DNA of 17,676 nt from CAZGAQ01 sp964523405 (lineage in GTDB: Bacteria; Planctomycetota; Phycisphaerae; UBA1845; Fen-1342), in the NCBI GenBank assembly GCA_964523405.1, contig CAZGAQ010000060.1, positions 1 through 17,676 of the forward strand, read 5' to 3'. The notes under the pieces were generated by a model, which saw only the letters and a list, made by a program, of their open reading frames with translations, was not told the origin of the DNA and did not search any database. This document shows, piece after piece, positions 13,017 to 17,676 of this stretch (position 1 is the first letter of the stretch; each line of letters opens with the position of its first letter). The translations under genes and the position numbers were made by a program.

Positions 13017-13851
13017 GCACGCCATGGTCTCCGTTGTGCACCGCCCGCTGTCGGCCGCCGATCTACAGCCCGCTGCGCCGCTGCGCTGCCTGATCGGTCC
13101 GGTGTTCGTGCTCGACACGGTCGACAGCACGAACGCGTTTCTGCTTGCGCGCGCCGCGGAGGTCGGGGACGGAGCGATCGCGGTGGCGGAGTACCAGACG
13201 GCCGGACGGGGGCGGCTGGGGCGGCGCTGGGAAGCGCCGCGCGGCGCGGCGGTGCTGCTCAGTGCGTTGCTGCACGTAGCGGGCGATGACCCGCTCGTGA
13301 CGCTGGCGGCGCTGCTTGGGGCCGTGGCGATTTGCGAGGCGGTTGAAGCGGTGACGGCGTGCCACCCGACCGTGCGCTGGCCGAACGACGTTGTGCTGGG
13401 GGGGCGGAAGGTGGGCGGTGTCCTGGCGGAGACGCGCGCGTTAGGCAACGGCACGGGGGGGGCGGGCGTGGCGCGCGCGCTGGTGATCGGTGTCGGGGTC
13501 AACTGCTGGCAGCAGCGTGGGCATTTTGCCGGGGTCCTGGCCGAGAAGGCGACGTCCCTGGAGGCGGAAACGCCGGAGCGGGTGGAACGGGCCGCGCTCG
13601 CGGGACACGTGGTGGGCAGCCTGGATCGGTGGCTGAGCGCGGTACGGACGACACCGGACGGAGCCGCCCGGCTGCGCGACGCGTGGCGCGCGCGGTGTGC
13701 GGACCTGGGTACACGCGTGACGTTGGAGCACGACGGGCGCACGTGGTCGGGCACGTTGCTGGACATTGCGGACGACGCCGACGTGATTGTGCAACTGGAT
13801 CAAGGCGGGAGGCGTCACTTTGCCGCGGCGACCACGACGCGCGTCTGGTGA
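13015..13851 (+). CDS. birA: Biotin--[acetyl-CoA-carboxylase] ligase (biotin-protein ligase)
   Basis: BirA makes biotinyl-AMP and transfers biotin to the Lys of carboxyl-carrier proteins in the cytoplasm. The protein (278 residues from this start) has VDSTN (36-40), the biotinyl-AMP loop GRGRLGRRW (64-72), RWPND (121-125), GGRKVGGVLAE with Lys 132, and VIGVGVN (157-163). A small C-terminal beta domain (about 230-278) follows. There is no N-terminal helix-turn-helix, so it is the short, non-repressor type that does not itself regulate biotin genes. The start is uncertain: ATG 13015 has GGA four bases before it, while ATG 13024 has no ribosome site but would fit a leaderless message. A further-upstream ATG at 12970 lies inside the terminator and is rejected. 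Its 3' end overlaps the next gene by about 30 bases. Confidence 0.94.
   Translation: MHAMVSVVHRPLSAADLQPAAPLRCLIGPVFVLDTVDSTNAFLLARAAEVGDGAIAVAEYQTAGRGRLGRRWEAPRGAAVLLSALLHVAGDDPLVTLAALLGAVAICEAVEAVTACHPTVRWPNDVVLGGRKVGGVLAETRALGNGTGGAGVARALVIGVGVNCWQQRGHFAGVLAEKATSLEAETPERVERAALAGHVVGSLDRWLSAVRTTPDGAARLRDAWRARCADLGTRVTLEHDGRTWSGTLLDIADDADVIVQLDQGGRRHFAAATTTRVW
13807..13812 (+). promoter_or_regulatory. Ribosome binding site for the TTG start at 13820
   Basis: GGGAGG lies seven bases before an in-frame TTG, inside the 3' end of birA. It decides the start of the following membrane protein, which has no ATG at its N-terminus, and implies translational coupling to birA. Confidence 0.45.
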
Positions 13852-15844
13852 TTCTCAACGCCGCGTCCCGGCCAACGCGCCGGAGGCGGCGGAGAGCGGC
13901 GCTGTCCCCACGCTGTTCGATCTTGCGGCGACCGACGCGGCCCGGGCGGACGCTCCGGCGGAGTGCACGCCGGCGTCCCCAGGCAGCTTGCCGGGCGTGC
14001 GCGGCGCCACACGGCTGAAGGTGCAGCTCTTCGGGGGCAGCGCGGTCGCGGCGGCAGGTATGGGCGGCGGCGCGCCAGTCTTGCTGGCGGAACTGACTCA
14101 ACACACCGGCTGTCCCCGGGCCGTGGCCGCCCTCGGAGGAGTGTGCCTAGCGCTGGGGGCGGTGGCGGGGCTGTGGCTGCCGCGGCGCCTGATTCGCCGG
14201 CGCCTGGCGGGCGCCGGTGGTGCGCGGATCGCAACGTTGCCGGCGGCCCTGGGAGAGGGGACGGCTGAGGTGGGCTTCGGCTTTGTGGCGACATTGGCGG
14301 GCACGCTGCTGCTGGTGCTGGGGCTGGCGTGGGTGGCTGTGCTGGGCGGAGCCGGGGCGCTGGAGTCGTGGCGGGCCACGCTGATTCGCCGGTTCATCTG
14401 GCCGGTGCCGATGGTGGAGCCGCTGGCATGGACCCCGGTGCTGCTCGGGATGATGGTATTGGGGCTGGTGGGGGCATTGGCCCTCCAAGTACTTCTCGGT
14501 TGGCAGCGGTTGACGGAGGACGCGTCGGCGGGCGCACTGCGTCTGTGGCTGGCAGGCCTCATCGGCGGATTGGCGGGCGCAGGGCTGGCGGCGCTGTTGC
14601 CGGGGCCGGCCGCGGCCGTCCTTGCGCCGCTCGCGCTATTCGTGGCGGCGGGACTGGTGGTGTGTCGCCCCATATCGGGGCAGGGTCGCGCGGCAGGTGC
14701 CGCAGCCGTGGCGCCCGGCGGGCAATGGGCTGGGCCGCTGATCGTGGCGGGGGTGGCGGTGGCGCTAACGGGGCTGGCGCTGGGGGCGGAGCTGACCGGC
14801 GCGGCGCCGACAGTGGCGGCAGCGGCACAGGCGCTGGCGCTGCTGCTCGGCGCGGCGGGGGTCGGGCTGGCGGTCGCGTGGATCGTGCGGCGTCGCCACG
14901 TGCCGGAGTCGCTGGTCAGCGGAGCCGCGCTGCTGCTCTTGTCGCTGTGCTGGGGATTGGCGGGGTTGCCGTCCAGCGGAGCGGCCGGCGGCGGCTGGCT
15001 GCGGCTGGGTGCTGGGGCGATGCTGGCAGCCATGGGCTGCGCGCTGGGCGGACCGCTGGTGGCGCGGGCGTTGCAGAGCACGCAGCGCGCGCTCGGCTGG
15101 GTGGGGGCGCCGCTGATTGCGCTGGGCGTGGCGGGCCTGGTTGGCGCCGCGCTGCTCGGGGAACACGCGGAGGGGCCGTGCTGGGTGAGCCTACCGGCCG
15201 GTGCGGTCGCGGTGCTGGCCGGCCTCTGGCAGATCACGCAGTGGCAATGGCGCGGCGGGGTACTGACGGCGGCCTGGCTGGTTGTGCTGCTGCTGCTGCC
15301 GGCGCGGCACGTGCGGGGCGATCGGGCGGCGGCGAGCGATGGCGCGGTGGCCGCGGCGATCGATGTGCTGGTCTGGCCGCGTGCCCGCGTGATGTGTGCA
15401 GCGGTTGGCGGGCGTGAGACATCGGCGGCGTGGGGGCTGGATCGGTCGGGCCCCGCGTGGGATGTCGTGGTCCTTGACGCGCACGCGGCGGCGGGTGCGC
15501 TGTCACGCGGGCAGGGGCAGAACCTGCTGCGGCGGAGCGGCACAGCGCTGCGTCGCAGTGGGCGGCTGATCGTGGTGCCGCCGGTGGACGCGTTATCGGT
15601 GACAGGGGATTTCCTGCCGGGACCGGGGTGGGTGGTGCGCTCGCGAGTCGCGGGGCGCGAATTCGTGGCCGTCGTATATGACGCGGACGTGCCGGCGTGG
15701 CTAGCGCAGCATGCTGACTGGCGTGGGGGAGGAATGGAATGCGCAGCGTTGTTGGGAGGCGCGGGAGAGAGTGCGGATGTGGCAGAGGGACGTGAGTCGA
15801 GCGCGGACGGAGGCAAACCGCGTGGCGCACGGGGCGGGCAGTAA
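13820..15844 (+). CDS. Polytopic membrane protein with a spermidine-synthase-like C-terminal region
   Basis: About 674 residues, extremely rich in Ala, Gly, Leu and Val. An N-terminal soluble segment of about 70 residues precedes a long series of hydrophobic helices (roughly residues 75-495, ten or more). From about residue 500 the chain is soluble and has a Rossmann look: WDVVVLDAHAAAG (about 546-558), a helix, then SGRLIVVPP. This resembles the second half of the membrane-fused spermidine-synthase-like proteins common in planctomycetes. The SAM-binding GGG and catalytic Asp region cannot be seen, so catalytic activity is doubtful. This assignment is inference from pattern, not a firm family match. 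The TTG start is preferred for its strong GGGAGG and because third-position GC stays high from about 13860 on; TTG 13988 or GTG 13997 are alternatives. It overlaps birA by 32 bases, suggesting cotranscription. Confidence 0.62.
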   Translation: MPRRPRRASGDSQRRVPANAPEAAESGAVPTLFDLAATDAARADAPAECTPASPGSLPGVRGATRLKVQLFGGSAVAAAGMGGGAPVLLAELTQHTGCPRAVAALGGVCLALGAVAGLWLPRRLIRRRLAGAGGARIATLPAALGEGTAEVGFGFVATLAGTLLLVLGLAWVAVLGGAGALESWRATLIRRFIWPVPMVEPLAWTPVLLGMMVLGLVGALALQVLLGWQRLTEDASAGALRLWLAGLIGGLAGAGLAALLPGPAAAVLAPLALFVAAGLVVCRPISGQGRAAGAAAVAPGGQWAGPLIVAGVAVALTGLALGAELTGAAPTVAAAAQALALLLGAAGVGLAVAWIVRRRHVPESLVSGAALLLLSLCWGLAGLPSSGAAGGGWLRLGAGAMLAAMGCALGGPLVARALQSTQRALGWVGAPLIALGVAGLVGAALLGEHAEGPCWVSLPAGAVAVLAGLWQITQWQWRGGVLTAAWLVVLLLLPARHVRGDRAAASDGAVAAAIDVLVWPRARVMCAAVGGRETSAAWGLDRSGPAWDVVVLDAHAAAGALSRGQGQNLLRRSGTALRRSGRLIVVPPVDALSVTGDFLPGPGWVVRSRVAGREFVAVVYDADVPAWLAQHADWRGGGMECAALLGGAGESADVAEGRESSADGGKPRGARGGQ

Positions 15845-16063
15845 TTGCGCGTCGGGCGGGGAAAGCGTTACCGGGATGAAGCGTTTCGGAGAGGTTCGAT
15901 AAGGGGGTCCGGCGGTCTTATGGGACGGTGCCCGCGCGGGGGGTACGGCGCGCGCAAAAGTGCAGCGCGCGGGGGCGCCGCGGGCGTGCTTGCGAGCTTG
16001 GAGAGAGGGCGATTTCGAGGGCCGGCGGCAAGTATTCGCGGACGCGCAAGGGCTGGAATTTCC

Positions 16064-16093
16064 TTGACAATAGAGCTGATCGGCCGATACTGT
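16064..16093 (+). promoter_or_regulatory. Candidate promoter of the secreted PPC-protein gene
   Basis: A perfect TTGACA (16064-16069) is followed after 18 bases by TACTGT (16088-16093, three of six). If used, it leaves a leader of about 310 bases before the ATG at 16412, unusually long. The local drop in GC supports a promoter here; the -10 is weak. Confidence 0.4.
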
Positions 16094-16119
16094 AAATGAG
16101 CTTGTTGACGGCTGCGGCG

Positions 16120-16137
16120 GCCGGCTGTGCGGCCGGC
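16120..16137 (+). repeat. Leader hairpin (6-bp GC stem)
   Basis: GCCGGC, TGTGCG, GCCGGC can fold into a 6-bp stem. It lies just downstream of the presumed transcription start; GCGGCCGGC is also a direct repeat in the same stretch. No T-run follows. Confidence 0.35.
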
Positions 16138-16176
16138 AATCTGCGTCTGGGATGCGAGCGCCGAATGGGACAGAAG

Positions 16177-16207
16177 CGCTTCGGTGTGGAGCGATAGAGC
16201 CGAAGCG
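16177..16207 (+). repeat. Leader hairpin (8-bp stem, 15-base loop)
   Basis: CGCTTCGG (16177-16184) and CCGAAGCG (16200-16207) pair perfectly around a 15-base loop. A further GCTTCGCGG follows at once and could compete for the second arm, which would allow two alternative folds. No T-run follows, so it is not a simple terminator. Confidence 0.5.
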
Positions 16208-16411
16208 GATGCTTCGCGGCCCGCAATCCAGCGCGGGGAGACCGCGGCTTGCGGCCCATTTCACTACGTGAATCGGTCATCGGAGGAGCAAAGAAGGCTA
16301 AGCAATCAAGTCGATGTGGTATTGGGCGCGTCTGTCGGGTTCGGGACACGCGGACGCACGAGTATTGGGATGAACGCACATCTCGGGTCTTTTCAAAAGG
16401 AAGGAAGAAAC

Positions 16412-17676
16412 ATGCGCAAATGGAAAGTGGCTGTGGGAGTGGCCCTCCTGTGTAGCTGCGGGTTCGCGCTGGCACAGGTTGAGTCCACCAAGGCGCCGGC
16501 GACGAAGCACGGCGCGCTGACGGCGGACACCCTGGCGGTGCGTCCCGCCTTCAAGAAGACCGACACCGAGCAGGGCCAGGTTCAGGCTCTGCCGATCGAC
16601 GCGACCGCGCAACAGGCGCAGGACAACCAGGTTGGCCAGACCATGGGCACGACCTGCGCGACTGCGGCGCTGGTGACCTGCGGCACGCCGCTCACGTTCT
16701 CCATTTCGGGCACAACGGCCAATCCGGGCACGCGTCCGTCGTGCTGGGGTTCGACCGGCTATGCCCCGCAGTGGTTCTACTTTGTCGCCACGGGCAACAC
16801 GGCGGCGGTGAACACCTGCGCGGCCCCGACCGGCACGCAGCCGGGCGAGCCGGACACCGAACTCGCGGTGTACAGCGGCACGTGCGCGGCCCTGACGCAG
16901 ATTGGCTGCTCGGATGACGACTGCGCGTACGGGTCGAACCCGGCGTACCTGTCGTCGACGACCGTCTCGAACCTGACCGCGGGGACGACCTACTACGTGC
17001 TGGTCACGAAGTGGTCGAGCGGGACAGGCAACGACGGCAGCTACGTGCTGAGCGTGTCGTGCTACAACTTCGTGCCGGTGCCGTGCCAGACGGCCGATCA
17101 GCGCGAATGGGAATTTGACCCCTGCGGTCAGGATCCCGGCTACTTCCCGTGGTATTTCGGCACGTTCGCCGTGAACAACGGCTGCAACGCGACGCCGGTG
17201 GCGTTTGCCGAAGTGCTGCAGTGCAACTCGACGATCTGCGGTTCGTCGACGATGACCAGCACGCTGGAAGGCACGACGGTCCGCGACCTCGACTGGTACA
17301 AGTTCAGCCTGGAAGTCCCGGGCCGCATCACCCTGGCGGTGAACGCGGAGTTCGCGCCGGTCGCGTACATCGCGGCCGCGGCGGATGCCAACCAGCCGAT
17401 CAGTTGCAACAATTTCACGATCGTGGCCGGGGTCGAGACGACTCCGCCCGCGGTCAACGCGAGTGTGACGTATCCCGAGCCGAATCAGCCTGTGGCGCCG
17501 GTGGGCGAGTACTGGCTGATCGTGTCGGGTGACTGGAGCAACACGTCGATTCCGTGCACGTACAACTACCGCGCGACCGTGACGGTGCAGCCGTGCGCGG
17601 AAGAGTACGGGGCGTGCTGCCTGCCGAGCGGGACGTTGTGCTATGACGCCACGACGACGCCGAAGGGCACGCGGGC
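16412..17676 (+). CDS. Secreted cysteine-rich protein with two PPC-like domains (partial, 3' end missing)
   Basis: 421 codons are open to the right edge. Residues 1-21 are a Sec signal peptide (MRKWKVAVGVALL, then GFALA before Gln 22); LCSC at 13-16 also resembles a lipobox, but type I cleavage looks likelier. Two beta-rich regions resemble bacterial pre-peptidase C-terminal (PPC) domains. The first is at about 85-217 (PQWFYFVATG, DTELAVYSGTC, TAGTTYYVLVTKW, GSYVLSVSC). The second is at about 253-392 (RDLDWYKFSLEVPG, GEYWLIVSG, YNYRATVTV). Then comes YGACCLPSGTLC (399-410), a Cys motif often repeated in large exported planctomycete proteins. PPC domains usually accompany secreted enzymes and surface proteins; no catalytic domain is visible in the part shown. 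Many Cys pairs suggest disulfides. The ATG is set by the purine-rich AAGGAAGGAAG just upstream. The function is unknown. Confidence 0.82.
   Translation, partial: MRKWKVAVGVALLCSCGFALAQVESTKAPATKHGALTADTLAVRPAFKKTDTEQGQVQALPIDATAQQAQDNQVGQTMGTTCATAALVTCGTPLTFSISGTTANPGTRPSCWGSTGYAPQWFYFVATGNTAAVNTCAAPTGTQPGEPDTELAVYSGTCAALTQIGCSDDDCAYGSNPAYLSSTTVSNLTAGTTYYVLVTKWSSGTGNDGSYVLSVSCYNFVPVPCQTADQREWEFDPCGQDPGYFPWYFGTFAVNNGCNATPVAFAEVLQCNSTICGSSTMTSTLEGTTVRDLDWYKFSLEVPGRITLAVNAEFAPVAYIAAAADANQPISCNNFTIVAGVETTPPAVNASVTYPEPNQPVAPVGEYWLIVSGDWSNTSIPCTYNYRATVTVQPCAEEYGACCLPSGTLCYDATTTPKGTR

Larger units (their letters stand above)
15845..16411. other. Long intergenic region and leader before the secreted-protein gene
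   Basis: About 570 bases without a convincing gene, apart from the end of an alternative frame (15711-15902) discussed in the findings. It holds a candidate promoter (16064-16093), two hairpins listed separately, further small stems such as TTCAC-TAC-GTGAA (near 16260) and CCGC-GGCTT-GCGG (near 16243), and a purine-rich stretch GGAGGAGCAAAGAAGG near 16280. I do not recognise any known riboswitch or tRNA in it. Confidence 0.6.

Noticed and set aside
14098..15816. Minus-strand open frame of 572 codons over the membrane protein
   Set aside because: Its Ser/Thr/Pro/Ala-rich translation is the mirror of Ala/Gly/Leu codons; no signal peptide or domain is seen.
16094..16411. Cyclic-di-GMP or glycine riboswitch in the leader
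   Set aside because: Fragments such as GGGACAGAAGCGC and CGGAGGAGCAAA recall parts of these classes, but the conserved core and pairing arrangement are not present.

Overview
The window is a GC-rich bacterial segment that looks chromosomal. It most resembles the phylum Planctomycetota, probably a Phycisphaerae-like lineage. The signs are: an ECF sigma factor of the planctomycete type translationally coupled to a transmembrane Ser/Thr kinase; a stand-alone prepilin-like protein with an FTLIELLVV N-terminus; a secreted PPC-domain protein carrying a GACC(L)P-type cysteine motif; and strong third-position GC in all coding frames. The taxon is inferred from gene content only. I saw no rRNA, tRNA, CRISPR array, insertion sequence or integrase.

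Layout, left to right. (1) 1-139: start of a membrane-anchored or exported protein, minus strand, running off the left edge. (2) 418-1259: an orphan FliA/WhiG-family sigma factor, minus strand, with a UUCG-capped terminator behind it and an AT-rich leader (about 1380-1560) in front. (3) 1604-5056: a minus-strand group read in the order ispF, a membrane-anchored alpha/beta hydrolase, and a GH3-family acyl-adenylating enzyme. (4) 5267-9153: a plus-strand group of a small membrane-anchored double zinc-ribbon protein, prkA and yeaH; the usual third partner spoVR is absent. (5) 9193-11501: a minus-strand operon of an ECF sigma factor and a Ser/Thr kinase joined by an ATGA overlap, with a good promoter at 11597-11625. 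(6) 11904-12938: a prepilin-like protein ending in a strong terminator. (7) 13015-15844: a biotin-protein ligase followed by an overlapping polytopic membrane protein whose tail resembles a degenerate spermidine-synthase-like Rossmann domain. (8) 15845-17676: a long leader (promoter near 16064, several hairpins) and a secreted, cysteine-rich two-PPC-domain protein that runs off the right edge.

Together this is housekeeping metabolism (isoprenoid IspF, biotin ligase) interleaved with signalling (two sigma factors, a Ser/Thr kinase, the PrkA/YeaH stress-kinase pair) and cell-surface functions (prepilin, exported PPC protein). I did not find a convincing wholly new multi-gene system. The points most worth a second look are the GH3/hydrolase pair, PrkA-YeaH with a zinc-ribbon neighbour but no SpoVR, the terminator abutting birA, the membrane protein with a methyltransferase-like tail, and the long structured leader before the secreted protein.
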